Source of the DNA: Pirellulales bacterium
GTDB lineage: Bacteria > Planctomycetota > Planctomycetia > Pirellulales > JAEUIK01
Direction of reading: 5' to 3'
Assembly: GCA_019694455.1 (NCBI GenBank)
Contig: JAIBBY010000009.1
Location: 1-64,000, forward strand
DNA length: 64,000 bases
The notes beneath the pieces are model-generated. The model saw nothing but the letters and a program-made list of their open reading frames with translations, did not search any database and had not been told where the DNA came from. The first letter of the stretch is position 1, and each line of letters begins with the position of its first letter. The translations under genes and the position numbers were made by a program. Shown here piece after piece: positions 16,842 through 25,613 of this stretch.

Positions 16842-18629
16842 ATGGCCGCTTCGCAACCCATGCTCGATCGCGCGCTGACGCTGCATCGCGCGGGGCGCAT
16901 GGCCGAGGCCGAGCGACTCTACCAGCAACTCCTCGCTCGCCAGCCAGATTGCGTCCAGACGCTGCATCGATATGGTCTCTTGTTGCACGCCGCAGGGCAA
17001 CTTCGCGCTGCAATTGATTTATTGCGGCGCGCCGTCGCCAGACAACCCAAGAGCGCCGAACTACGCAACGACCTGGCGGGCGCGCTGGCTGCGGCGGGCG
17101 AACGCGGCGCGGCCATCGCCGAGTATCAGGCCGGGTTGGCAATCGCTCCCGATTTAGCGCTGCTGCACGCCAATCTCGCACAACTCCATCTGGCCAGCGG
17201 CGCGCAGGCGGCGGCGCATCAACATCTCTTGCAAGCCTCGCGCCTGGCGCCGCGCGACGCGCGGGCTCGCCTCTTATTGGGCGACTCGTTCCGCCAGCGC
17301 GACGAAGGCGATCAGGCATTGGCGTGCTACCAATTGGCCTGCCAGCTCGATCCGTCGCTCGCAGCGGCCTGGCAGAATCTGGGTTGTCTGCACGCTGATC
17401 AAGAAGATTTTGACCGCGCGGCGGCGGCGCTGACGACCGCCGCGAGTTTATCGCCCGGTTCGGCTGATCTGTTGGCCAACCTCGCCGTTGCGCAGCTTGG
17501 CGCCGGCCGAGTTGGCGACGCGCTGGCAAGCAGCCGCCGCGCGCTCGCCATCGCGCCCACTCACGCCAATGCGCTATTGACCCTGGGCAACGCGCTGGTC
17601 GAGGCAGGTCGCCGGCAAGAAGCGATTCGCGCCTTCGACGACTGCTCGGCGCATCATCCGCATCAGATACAGTCGGCGTACAATTCCGCGCTCGCGCAAT
17701 TGTCGCTCGGCGAGTGGAGTGGCGGCTGGGAGGGGTATGAGCTACGCGACGGAAGAGCACGACCATTTGATCCGCCAGCCGATCTGCATGGTCGCCGCGT
17801 GTTGGTGGTGGCCGAACAAGGGGTCGGCTCGCAGATTATGTTTCTGTCGTGCTTGAGCGACTTGCTCCGCGTCGCTCGCGCGGTGACGGTCACGTGCGAC
17901 CCGCGTTTAGCGCCGCTGGTCCAGCGCACGTACGCCGGCGCCCAGGTCGCTGCGCATCAGGCCGGCACGCGAATCGAGCAGCTTGCGCCTTCGTTCGACT
18001 ACGTGATTCGGCTCGGCAGCTTGCCGCGACGCTTCCGCAATTCCGAAAGCGATTTTCCGCGCGCCAGCGCCCATCTACAGCCCTGCCCGAAACGGTTGCG
18101 GCACTGGCGGGGGTGGCTGGCGGGGCTGGGCGCGCGTGTGACGGTGGGCGTTTCGTGGATCGGCGGCCGCACTCCAGAACAACGCCGCAAACGCACTTCG
18201 CCGCTGGCGCAATGGCGGCCACTAGCGCAAGTTCCTGGTGTCGGCATGGTGTGCCTGCAATATGGCGAGGTGGGCGCGGAACTGGCGACCATCGGCGCCG
18301 ATGGAAAGATCACGATCCACCGCCCGCCGGGACTCAACCCGCTCGTCGACCTCGACGATCTGGCGGCGCTGATCGCGGCGCTCGATTTGGTGATTACGGT
18401 CGACAACACCACCGCGCACCTGGCCGGCGCAGTGGGAGTCGAAACTTGGACCCTGCTACCGTTCAGCGCCGACTGGCGCTGGCTGGTCGATCGAGATGAT
18501 TCCCCCTGGTATCCACGCATGCGGCTGTTTCGACAAACGGCCACGGGAGACTGGTCGAGCGTCGTAGCGCGCGTTCAACATGCGCTATCGCTTGCCGCAA
18601 CTGGCACACCAAGCCGACTGGCAGCCTAG
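16842..18629 (+). CDS. TPR-repeat protein with C-terminal GT9/heptosyltransferase-like domain
   Basis: Protein of 595 residues. Residues 1 to about 290 form seven or eight tetratricopeptide repeats (LHRAGRMAEAERLYQQLL, ACQLDPSLAAAWQNLGCLH). From about 310 on there is a domain related to glycosyltransferase family 9: VLVVAEQGVGSQIMF, a late ITVDNTTAHLAGAVG donor-binding motif and TLLPFSADWRW. There is no signal peptide, so it is cytoplasmic. Such fusions are frequent in bacteria that glycosylate proteins or build surface glycans, but the acceptor is unknown. It is a single gene behind its own candidate promoter. Confidence 0.88.
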   Translation: MAASQPMLDRALTLHRAGRMAEAERLYQQLLARQPDCVQTLHRYGLLLHAAGQLRAAIDLLRRAVARQPKSAELRNDLAGALAAAGERGAAIAEYQAGLAIAPDLALLHANLAQLHLASGAQAAAHQHLLQASRLAPRDARARLLLGDSFRQRDEGDQALACYQLACQLDPSLAAAWQNLGCLHADQEDFDRAAAALTTAASLSPGSADLLANLAVAQLGAGRVGDALASSRRALAIAPTHANALLTLGNALVEAGRRQEAIRAFDDCSAHHPHQIQSAYNSALAQLSLGEWSGGWEGYELRDGRARPFDPPADLHGRRVLVVAEQGVGSQIMFLSCLSDLLRVARAVTVTCDPRLAPLVQRTYAGAQVAAHQAGTRIEQLAPSFDYVIRLGSLPRRFRNSESDFPRASAHLQPCPKRLRHWRGWLAGLGARVTVGVSWIGGRTPEQRRKRTSPLAQWRPLAQVPGVGMVCLQYGEVGAELATIGADGKITIHRPPGLNPLVDLDDLAALIAALDLVITVDNTTAHLAGAVGVETWTLLPFSADWRWLVDRDDSPWYPRMRLFRQTATGDWSSVVARVQHALSLAATGTPSRLAA

Positions 18630-18652
18630 TTCGCTCCCAGGCGGCTGTGCTG

Positions 18653-19513
18653 CTACGGCTTTTGGCTCACGACCGGATTGGTGAGCACGCCCAGCCCCTC
18701 GATTTCCACCTCACACACGTCGCCGGGCTGTAAGAAAATTGGGGGCTTGCGCGCAAAACCCACGCCGGGCGGCGTGCCCGTGAAGATCAAGTCGCCCGGC
18801 TGCAGCGTGCAAACGCGCGAGATATAGGCGATTAGCTTATCGAGCTTGAAGATGAACTCTCGGGTATTGGAGTTTTGCAAGGTTTCGCCATTGCGGCGAA
18901 ACTGCACCTGCAAAGCGCCGGGATCGACCTCGTCGGCAGTTACCATAGCCGGCCCGACCGGCGCGAAGGTGTCGAATGTCTTGCCCAACAGCCACTGGCG
19001 TCCTGGCTTGCGAAGCTGCCAGTCACGGGCCGAGACGTCGTTGCCAATGGTGTAGCCGGCGACATGGTGCATGGCGTCGACTTGACGAATGCAGTGTCCC
19101 GCGCGGCCGATCACTACCACCAGTTCGGCTTCGTAATCAACTTCCTGACTGATCGGCGGTAGGACAATCGGCGCGCCGTCGGCCACCAGCGCCGAGGGAA
19201 ATTTGTTGAACAGCACCGGCTCCGTGGGAGGCTCGGCGCCGCTTTCGCGCGCGTGATCGGCGTAGTTCAGGCCAACGCAGATCACCTTCTGCGGATCAGG
19301 CACGGGGGGCAGCAGCCGCACAGTTAGCGGGTCGAACGCTTTGCCGATTTCGGCGGCATGTCCCACGGTCCGCAAGATACCGCTGCCACGGTGCAACAGC
19401 TCCTTCAAGCTGCACGGCAACGACGCGTCGGCGTCGTTCAGATCGACAAACCCGTCGGCGACGACGGCGGCGAGCCGCGGCCCCCGTTCGCTTTGATAAG
19501 TGACCAGTCGCAA
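18653..19513 (-). CDS. Fumarylacetoacetate hydrolase (FAH) family protein
   Basis: Protein of 286 residues. It has the FAH-fold core: ICVGLNYADHARE, the metal-binding acidic cluster in VDYEAELVVVIG, then GYTIGNDVSARDWQ, GKTFDTFAPVGP and LIFTGTPPGVG near the C-terminus. Members hydrolyse or decarboxylate acylpyruvate-like or oxo-acid substrates in aromatic or sugar-acid catabolism; which one is not decidable. It begins with TTG at 19513, preceded 7 bases upstream by GGGAGG, which fixes the start. It converges with the TPR/GT gene and has no pathway partner nearby. Confidence 0.93.
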   Translation of the reverse strand: MRLVTYQSERGPRLAAVVADGFVDLNDADASLPCSLKELLHRGSGILRTVGHAAEIGKAFDPLTVRLLPPVPDPQKVICVGLNYADHARESGAEPPTEPVLFNKFPSALVADGAPIVLPPISQEVDYEAELVVVIGRAGHCIRQVDAMHHVAGYTIGNDVSARDWQLRKPGRQWLLGKTFDTFAPVGPAMVTADEVDPGALQVQFRRNGETLQNSNTREFIFKLDKLIAYISRVCTLQPGDLIFTGTPPGVGFARKPPIFLQPGDVCEVEIEGLGVLTNPVVSQKP

Positions 19514-19691
19514 CTTTGGGCCTCCCTGATTCGGCGAGCGGCGCCGCTACGATCGGAGCGAACAGGCGACGCGCAACGATTATTCCGGCGTAGAATAGCC
19601 CCCTCTCAAAGCCGCCACAAGCGGCCGCGCTTCGCTTGGCGCGCGGCGCGACATACGATTAGAGGGGCACCTACCTGTATGAGTCCGCCGC

Positions 19692-20663
19692 GTGAACGCT
19701 CCTCTCTTCCATCAGGCATTGGTCGATAATCTCGCCGACGGCGTGCTGCTGGTCGGCGCCGACGGGACCATGTCGGCATGGAACTGCGCCGCGGAGCGCA
19801 TGACCGGCATCGACGCCGCCGAAGTGCTGGGACGCGTTTGGAGCTGTCGGCATCTGGCGCTTCGCGACGAGGAACATCGAGCCATCACCGACAGCGACTG
19901 TCCCATTGGCGCTGCGCTGGCGACGGGCGAACAAGTCATTCGCCGGCTCGAACTACGCGGCCGGGGCGGCCGGTTCGTGCCCGTCGAGATGCATGTGATT
20001 CCGGTTTTCGAACACGACGGCGAGTTGCAAGGGGCCGCCGTGGTCTGGCGCGACGTCTCTTCCACCTTATCACTGGAGGCGCGCTGCCAACAACTGCACG
20101 AGCTGGCCACGCGCGATCCGCTGACGCAGGTGGCCAATCGGGCCGAGTTCGATCGAGTCCACTCCTCCTTCGTGGCCGTGCATCTCGAACGACATTCGCC
20201 CTATAGCTTGGTGATGGTCGATCTCGACCACTTCAAGTCGATCAACGACCATTATGGCCATCCGGTCGGCGATATCGTGCTGGCGACCCTGGCGCGACTG
20301 CTCAAGAGCTTCTGCCGTTTGGGCGACCTCGTGGCGCGCTATGGTGGCGAGGAATTCGCCATCTTGCTAGCCGATTGTCCTGGCGCGGCGGCCACCCATC
20401 GCGCCGATGAGATTCGCCGCGCCGTGAGCGAATTGCCGATCTCGGCCCTGGGAGGCAAGCATATCAGCGCCAGCTTCGGCGTCACCGAAGTCCGGCCGGG
20501 CGACACGCCACAAGGGATGCTCGAGCGGGCTGATCGCGCGTTGTTCTGCGCCAAGGAACGTGGCCGTAACACGGTGGTCTATCTGGGACCACAACAAACC
20601 GGCCAATCACTCGCCGAAATCGTGACCAATCTGCGGCATGCCGTCACGGGCTCTGCGCGGTAG
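19692..20663 (+). CDS. PAS-GGDEF diguanylate cyclase
   Basis: Protein of 323 residues starting at GTG. A PAS domain covers about 5-125 (LADGVLLVGADGTMSAWN). The GGDEF domain follows at about 145-315 (DPLTQVANRAEFD). The catalytic loop is GGEEF at 218-222, and an RxxD product-inhibition site (RLGD) lies exactly five residues before it, so an active, feedback-controlled cyclic-di-GMP synthase is expected. There is no transmembrane segment, so it is a cytosolic sensor. It is upstream of, and on the same strand as, the flagellin-like gene (140-base gap). Confidence 0.94.
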   Translation: MNAPLFHQALVDNLADGVLLVGADGTMSAWNCAAERMTGIDAAEVLGRVWSCRHLALRDEEHRAITDSDCPIGAALATGEQVIRRLELRGRGGRFVPVEMHVIPVFEHDGELQGAAVVWRDVSSTLSLEARCQQLHELATRDPLTQVANRAEFDRVHSSFVAVHLERHSPYSLVMVDLDHFKSINDHYGHPVGDIVLATLARLLKSFCRLGDLVARYGGEEFAILLADCPGAAATHRADEIRRAVSELPISALGGKHISASFGVTEVRPGDTPQGMLERADRALFCAKERGRNTVVYLGPQQTGQSLAEIVTNLRHAVTGSAR

Positions 20664-20803
20664 CGACGGGCACAGCCCACAATACCGGCACAGACACGTG
20701 CTTCGCGGCGGCGCCGCCAATGCCGCTCGTGACGTAGAATTGTGCGGGCAACGCCCCCATCCGCCAATCGCAACCCACCCCGCGCCCACTGGCAGGCAGT
20801 GAC

Positions 20804-22225
20804 ATGACGCGCATCGGTCCCACGATCAGCGCCGGCGAACGACTGTTGATCAAACAGCTTGCGGCCGCCAACAACGAGATCACCTTGGCCAGCGCGCGCA
20901 TCGCCTCGGGGCGCAAAATCAACTCTCCGCACGACAATCCGGCGGCCTTCTTGGAGTTGAGTCGGCTGCAGAACGAGCAGTCGCTGGTGCAGGGCGCGAC
21001 GGCGAATGTCGCCAGCGCCTCGACGATGGTCAGCCGCGCCCAGTTGGCAATCGACCAGATCCGCACGCAACTCGACGCCATTCGCGAACAAGCAGTCGCC
21101 GACGTCGATCAGGCGCTAACGCCCGACCAGCGCGCGGCGCATCAAGCCGCGATCGATCAGGCGATCTCCGCAATCACGCAAATCGTGGGGCAAGACATCG
21201 ACGGTCGCCAATTACTGGGCGGAGGAGCCGACTTTGTTTACGCTGGCGTCGATCCCAATCAGATCATTGATATTCAAGCGTACTCGCTCGGCAACGCGGC
21301 TGCACAGTCGATCGCCGGCGGCGTGATTTCGACCGCCAGCACGGCTCAGGCCAGCTACACCGGCATGGGGGGTGTCGCCACCGCGACGGCGAACATCACC
21401 GTCACCGGCGACCGCGGCGGCGCCAACATCAGCGTGACCATCGGACAAAGCCTCACCAGTCTGCGCGACGCCATCAATAACGAGAGTCACGCCACGGGCG
21501 TGGTTGCCAGCGTCGCGGGCGACACGCTTTCGTTTCAGAGCATCGCCTATGGCAGCCAAGCAACAGTCGGGGTAGCGGCGACATCTGGCGTGTTTGCGGT
21601 CACTGGCCTCGGGGCCGATAGCGCCGCACATGGCGTCGATGCCGTGGCCACCATCAACGGACAAGTCGTGATTGGCGACGGCAATCGGTTCGAAATACAA
21701 AGCGGCACGCTCTCGGCCAGTGTCGAGTTCGCGGCGGGATTCACCGGCATGTTCAGCTCGGTCGAGATATCTGGCGAAGCGCTCTCATTCAACCTGTCGA
21801 CCAGCATCAGCGACCGCGCGGTGCTGGCCATTCCCGGTTTACAGCCCGCCCGGCTCGGTGGACTGTCCGGCAATCTGTCGCAGCTCGCCACCGGAGGCGC
21901 CAAGGCAGGACTTGGCGCCGGCGCCAGCGCGGCCGTCCGCATCGTCGACGAGGCGCTCGGCAAGCTAACGCGCGTGGAAGGGCTGGTGGATGGCTTCGCC
22001 AATGCAACCATCGCGGCCAGCGCGGCGTTGTTCGATGGCTTCGACGAGAAGCTGCAGAACGCCATTGATCAAATCGACGAGGTCGATGTCGCCACGGAAA
22101 ACGCGATCATCTCACGCAATCAATTACTGGCTGACAGCGCCGTGGCGGGCATCGCCATCTTGAACGAGCAGCGGCGCGGGATTCTGGCGCTGATTCAGCA
22201 GGCCGCGGGGCTATCGACGAGCTAG
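20804..22225 (+). CDS. Flagellin / hook-associated FlgL-like protein, orphan
   Basis: Protein of 473 residues. The N-terminal helix region resembles flagellin D0/D1 (ITLASARIASGRKINSPHDN, then LSRLQNEQSLVQGATANV). The middle (about 150-350) is Gly/Ala/Thr/Val-rich beta structure. The C-terminal helix ends DSAVAGIAILNEQRRGILAL, where flagellins have their D0 helix. No signal peptide is present, as expected for type III export. No other flagellar gene is in the window. FlgL-type junction protein or minor flagellin cannot be separated by eye. Confidence 0.82.
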   Translation: MTRIGPTISAGERLLIKQLAAANNEITLASARIASGRKINSPHDNPAAFLELSRLQNEQSLVQGATANVASASTMVSRAQLAIDQIRTQLDAIREQAVADVDQALTPDQRAAHQAAIDQAISAITQIVGQDIDGRQLLGGGADFVYAGVDPNQIIDIQAYSLGNAAAQSIAGGVISTASTAQASYTGMGGVATATANITVTGDRGGANISVTIGQSLTSLRDAINNESHATGVVASVAGDTLSFQSIAYGSQATVGVAATSGVFAVTGLGADSAAHGVDAVATINGQVVIGDGNRFEIQSGTLSASVEFAAGFTGMFSSVEISGEALSFNLSTSISDRAVLAIPGLQPARLGGLSGNLSQLATGGAKAGLGAGASAAVRIVDEALGKLTRVEGLVDGFANATIAASAALFDGFDEKLQNAIDQIDEVDVATENAIISRNQLLADSAVAGIAILNEQRRGILALIQQAAGLSTS

Positions 22226-22271
22226 CGCGGCTCGCCGACGGCAGTCCCAGGCGGCGCGACGGCGCCAATCA

Positions 22272-22300
22272 TTGCCAGTTTGCTCAACATTCGGTATGCT
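22272..22300 (+). promoter_or_regulatory. Candidate promoter of sod
   Basis: TTGCCA (22272-22277), a 17-base spacer and TATGCT (22295-22300). The transcript would have a leader of about 90 bases. Confidence 0.5.
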
Positions 22301-22396
22301 CTGGGCAGTTCGCACCGTGTTCCCAACGCAGACGTCGACCGCGCGGTCGAAATGTCGCGCATTGTCAACCATCAACCTCTACCTAGGGGGTGTGCC

Positions 22397-23005
22397 ATGG
22401 CCTATCAGCTTCCACCGTTGCCTTACGCCTTTGACGCGCTGGAGCCTTACATCGACGCCAAGACGATGGAGATCCACCACGACAAGCATCATGCCGCTTA
22501 CGTGAACAACCTGAACAAAGCGCTCGAAGGAACGGACCTCGGCTCGCAAAGCGTCGAGAAATTGATCGCCAACCTCGATCAGGTACCGGAAAAAGTACGC
22601 ACCGCGGTTCGCAACAATGGCGGTGGACACGCCAACCACAGCATGTTTTGGCAAATCCTCGGCGAGCGCTGTGAGCCGACGGGCGATTTGGCCAAGGCGA
22701 TCGACAGCGATTTGAAGGGCTTTGACAACTTCAAGAAGGACTTTACTGCCGCCGCGCTGGGTCGATTTGGCAGCGGCTGGGCCTGGGTATCGCTCGACAA
22801 GAACGGCAAGCTAGTGGTGGAAAGCACCCCCAATCAAGACAGCCCGATCATGGCCGGCAGCACGCCGCTGTTGGGGTGCGACGTTTGGGAGCATGCCTAC
22901 TATCTCAAGTATCAAAATCGACGCCCCGAGTACGTCGAGGCGTTCTTCAACGTGATTAATTGGAAGCACGTGGGCGAGCGCTATAAAGAAGCGCGCAGCA
23001 AATAG
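22397..23005 (+). CDS. sodA: Superoxide dismutase, Fe/Mn type
   Basis: Protein of 202 residues from ATG 22397 (AGGGGG upstream). The four metal ligands are at the expected places: His27 (MEIHHDKHH), His81 ([11 protein letters not shown]), Asp162 and His166 ([16 protein letters not shown]). Gln147 in NQDSP is the position typical of Mn-preferring enzymes, so manganese is the likelier metal, though cambialism cannot be excluded. There is no signal peptide, so it is cytosolic. It is monocistronic with its own promoter and terminator. Confidence 0.96.
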   Translation: MAYQLPPLPYAFDALEPYIDAKTMEIHHDKHHAAYVNNLNKALEGTDLGSQSVEKLIANLDQVPEKVRTAVRNNGGGHANHSMFWQILGERCEPTGDLAKAIDSDLKGFDNFKKDFTAAALGRFGSGWAWVSLDKNGKLVVESTPNQDSPIMAGSTPLLGCDVWEHAYYLKYQNRRPEYVEAFFNVINWKHVGERYKEARSK

Positions 23006-23032
23006 CCCACGCGTAGTTGGCGGCAACATCTG

Positions 23033-23072
23033 GTGGCCGAGCGAGCGCTTGCTCCTTGGCCACTTTTTTTTC
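23033..23072 (+). terminator. Rho-independent terminator after sod
   Basis: Arms GTGGCC (23033-23038) and GGCCAC (23058-23063), extended inward by a GAGC-type stem with a small bulge, followed directly by nine T (23064-23072). It lies 27 bases after the stop. Confidence 0.88.
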
Positions 23073-23232
23073 AGCGGGATGAATGAGCGATGCCGACAGC
23101 TAGCGGCGCCAGCGCCGGGGGTCGAATCGCCGCCATTCGCCAATTTGCGTATTTGATGATCGGGGGCACGACGCGCGCATGTCGCAGTTTGTCTCACTTC
23201 GCAAATTTGACACAGCGGCCCAAAGACTGCCG

Positions 23233-23260
23233 TTGACCGCGCGGCGCGCGACTCTATAAT
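23233..23260 (+). promoter_or_regulatory. Strong candidate sigma-70 promoter for the Pro/Tyr-rich lipoprotein gene
   Basis: TTGACC (23233-23238), a 16-base spacer and a perfect TATAAT (23255-23260). The predicted start near 23267 gives a leader of about 250 bases before the ATG at 23519. Confidence 0.6.
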
Positions 23261-23429
23261 CCGCCCTCGCCATGGATGTCAGGATGACGGCATGGCGCCA
23301 GTTCTTCGCCCTCTTTGGGCAGTTTTGTTGACGGTTGCTTTCGGCAAATTCCGAATAACCAGTACATAGGCTGGCGCTGGCGAACAACACGCGTCGCGCG
23401 CCGGCTCCGCATCACATCGAAAACAGACT

Positions 23430-23518
23430 GTCCTCAGGGAAGAGGACGCCGGCAAGGCACGGATGCCGCTCGCCGGACGCTCCCTGCGCTTCCCTGGAAA
23501 CGTCGGGAGCGTTTTTTT
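23430..23518 (+). promoter_or_regulatory. Structured mRNA leader with terminator-like hairpin abutting the start codon
   Basis: Three consecutive hairpins are seen. First, GTCCTC/GAGGAC (23430-23435 with 23442-23447, 6-base loop). Second, a two-part stem CCGGC/GCCGG (23449-23453 with 23472-23476) enclosing GGCA/TGCC (23456-23459 with 23464-23467). Third, ACGCTCCC/GGGAGCGT (23477-23484 with 23505-23512), followed by a T-run to 23518. The ATG begins at 23519. The only plausible Shine-Dalgarno (GGGAG, 23505-23509) lies inside the third stem. The block could terminate transcription or hide the ribosome site. I do not recognise it as a known riboswitch class. Confidence 0.55.
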
Positions 23519-24664
23519 ATGCGTATGTCGAGGCTCTGGTTGGCAGTATTCTGCCTGGTCGCGCCGATCTTCACCGGCTGCACAAGCACCGGTAATTCGT
23601 TCGCGATGAAGAGTCCTAGCTGGTGGCCATGGGGCAAGAAGGATCTGGCCGAAACGAGCGTCGCCGGCGCCAATCCGCAACTCCCATCGCAAAGCGTCAG
23701 TCCCGATTCGGCGCTGGCCGCTACTGGCTACGGCGTGCCGCACACGCCCAGCAGCGGATATCCTGGCTACACCCCGCCGCAAACCACCGGCGCTTATACT
23801 GGCGCTCCGCAAGGCTATCCCACCACGCCTCCGGGCGGAAGTTACGCCAATAATAGCCTCTACGAGGCCAGCCCCGCCGGATACGCCAATCAGTACCCGA
23901 CTGCCGGCACGCCCGCGATGCCCGCCAGCTATCCGCAAACGGATCCCACCGCCGGCAATGTGGCGCTGCAAAGCCAATATCAAAACGCTGACTATGCTCG
24001 CGCCGCCGATCCGAGCATGGGGGGCTATGGCGCCGCGGCGAATCCCATGAGCGCCGGCTACAACGAATACACCACACCGGCGGCGCAGCCGCAGATGGCC
24101 GCCGCGCCGCAAACGGCGCCGGCAGGCATGTCGCCCAATCCGTATGCGATTGCCGAGCAGCCGAATCCCTACGGCGCTCCGTCGTATCAAACCGCCGATG
24201 CTCGCGGCAGCGCCGCGTATGGCGCCGCCACCGCGCCGGCCTATCCGCAACAACCGACGATGCCGGCCACGCAGGCGCCGGCGTATCCCGCGGCGACCGA
24301 TCCCATGGCGGGCGCGGCCCAGCCGTGGAATCCCAGCGCCGCGGCGCCTCCGGCCGCTCAGTCTGGCTACACCGCCGACCCCATGGGCTACCAACCCTCG
24401 CAAACCGGCTTTGCCCCTGGCGCCACGGGCTATCAGCCCGCTGGCGTGCCCACCTATCAACCCCCGGCGGGCACTTACCAACCGCCAGCCGGCGAATATC
24501 GGCCGGGAGGCACCGGCACCTATCCTCGCGCCGGCGCATCGACCACGTCCCCGGCCAACAATCTTACCGATGCCGGCTTGAATGTCGTGGCGCCGGCCAG
24601 CTTCGATTCGGCCATGCCCGAGTCGGCGCCGGTGCAGCAAATTCCGACCACTGTCGCGCCGTAA
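23519..24664 (+). CDS. Pro/Ala/Tyr-rich exported lipoprotein
   Basis: Protein of 381 residues. A lipoprotein signal peptide ends with PIFTGC (Cys21). The rest is low-complexity sequence rich in Pro, Ala, Tyr, Gln and Gly, with recurring short units such as YQPPAG, AYPQ and SAGY, and no recognisable enzyme domain. It is probably an extended surface or periplasmic matrix protein. ATG codons occur at 23519 and 23525; the first matches a full signal peptide. It follows the structured leader and ends at a shared terminator. No homologous family can be named. Confidence 0.75.
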   Translation: MRMSRLWLAVFCLVAPIFTGCTSTGNSFAMKSPSWWPWGKKDLAETSVAGANPQLPSQSVSPDSALAATGYGVPHTPSSGYPGYTPPQTTGAYTGAPQGYPTTPPGGSYANNSLYEASPAGYANQYPTAGTPAMPASYPQTDPTAGNVALQSQYQNADYARAADPSMGGYGAAANPMSAGYNEYTTPAAQPQMAAAPQTAPAGMSPNPYAIAEQPNPYGAPSYQTADARGSAAYGAATAPAYPQQPTMPATQAPAYPAATDPMAGAAQPWNPSAAAPPAAQSGYTADPMGYQPSQTGFAPGATGYQPAGVPTYQPPAGTYQPPAGEYRPGGTGTYPRAGASTTSPANNLTDAGLNVVAPASFDSAMPESAPVQQIPTTVAP

Positions 24665-24687
24665 CCGCGCGGCAGGTCGCCAAAACA

Positions 24688-24721
24688 CCAAGAGCCGCAA
24701 GCATTGGCTCGCGGCTCTTGG
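24688..24721. terminator. Bidirectional terminator between convergent genes
   Basis: An 11-bp perfect stem (24688-24698 with 24711-24721) with a 12-base loop, between the lipoprotein gene and the sugar transferase gene. Only short T-rich stretches follow on each strand (GTTTTG on the minus strand). Confidence 0.65.
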
Positions 24722-24773
24722 CGGGCAAAGGAGTTTTGTTGATCAACACGCAGCGAGTTCTCTCGCCAGCCTG

Positions 24774-25613
24774 TTAGTAGGCTCCGCGTTGGCTCAGCAC
24801 CGACAGCGGCGTCTTGATCAGTAGCTTCAAATCGGTGAGCAGACTCTGGTTCTTGCGATACCAGATGTCCATCCGCACCCAATCCTCAAAGCCCACCTCG
24901 CAGCGACCGCTCACTTGCCAGAGGCAGGTGAGGCCGGGCTTGATGGTCAGTCGGGCGCGTTGCCACGGCTCATACTTGGCCACTTCGCTCGGCACCGGCG
25001 GCCGGGGGCCGACCAGCGACATGTGACCCAAGAGAATATTGAACAACTGCGGCATCTCGTCGATGCTGGTCGCGCGCAGCCAACGGCCAATCTTGGTGAT
25101 GCGCGGATCGCGCTTGTTCTTGAAGATGGGTCCGTCCTTCTCATTCTTCACCAGGTGCTGCATCTGCGCGGCGTTCACGTGCATCGTGCGAAACTTGAAC
25201 ATCGGGAAACGGCGGCCGCAGAGCCCTACTCGCTCCTGGCGGAAAATCGGTTTCCCTTGGGTGGTGATCGCCAGCGCAATCAGCGTGACGAGCATGATGG
25301 GCGAGAACAGGACGAGCAGCACGATCGCGCCCGCCACATCGGCGGCTCGCTTGACGCATTGATACAGTCGCGAAGCATTGCCGGCCTCGATCAGCAGGTG
25401 ATCGCCGGCATATTCGCTGGCGGCGATGGGAACCAGTCGCAATTTGCCGTGATGCGACGGAGCTTCCTTGCCGCGTTTGGCGGCCGGCGCGCTACTTTGC
25501 AACTGGGCCGGCGTGACTCGGCTCACCGGGGCGTCGGTATCGGAAATGCGCACCAGTTCGTCAACGCGGTCGAGCTTTTCGAGCACCGTGTCGAGGGAGC
25601 AAATGGTTTCCAT
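24774..25613 (-). CDS. Polyprenyl-phosphate sugar-phosphate transferase (bacterial sugar transferase, WbaP/WcaJ family)
   Basis: Protein of 279 residues. About 85 N-terminal residues without a hydrophobic segment precede the catalytic unit: KRAADVAGAIVLLVLFSP (membrane helix), PIFRQERVG, FPMFKFRTMH, LRATSIDEMPQLFNIL and LVGPRPPVPSE. This is the short, single-helix form without the four-TM domain of WbaP. It should load the first sugar phosphate onto undecaprenyl phosphate for exopolysaccharide or O-antigen synthesis at the inner membrane. It is the last minus-strand gene of the polysaccharide locus, separated from the ligase gene by 363 bases. Confidence 0.94.
   Translation of the reverse strand: METICSLDTVLEKLDRVDELVRISDTDAPVSRVTPAQLQSSAPAAKRGKEAPSHHGKLRLVPIAASEYAGDHLLIEAGNASRLYQCVKRAADVAGAIVLLVLFSPIMLVTLIALAITTQGKPIFRQERVGLCGRRFPMFKFRTMHVNAAQMQHLVKNEKDGPIFKNKRDPRITKIGRWLRATSIDEMPQLFNILLGHMSLVGPRPPVPSEVAKYEPWQRARLTIKPGLTCLWQVSGRCEVGFEDWVRMDIWYRKNQSLLTDLKLLIKTPLSVLSQRGAY

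Noticed and set aside
23115-23130. A GGGTCGAATC-like sequence resembling a tRNA T-loop
   Set aside because: No acceptor stem, anticodon arm or D arm can be drawn around it.
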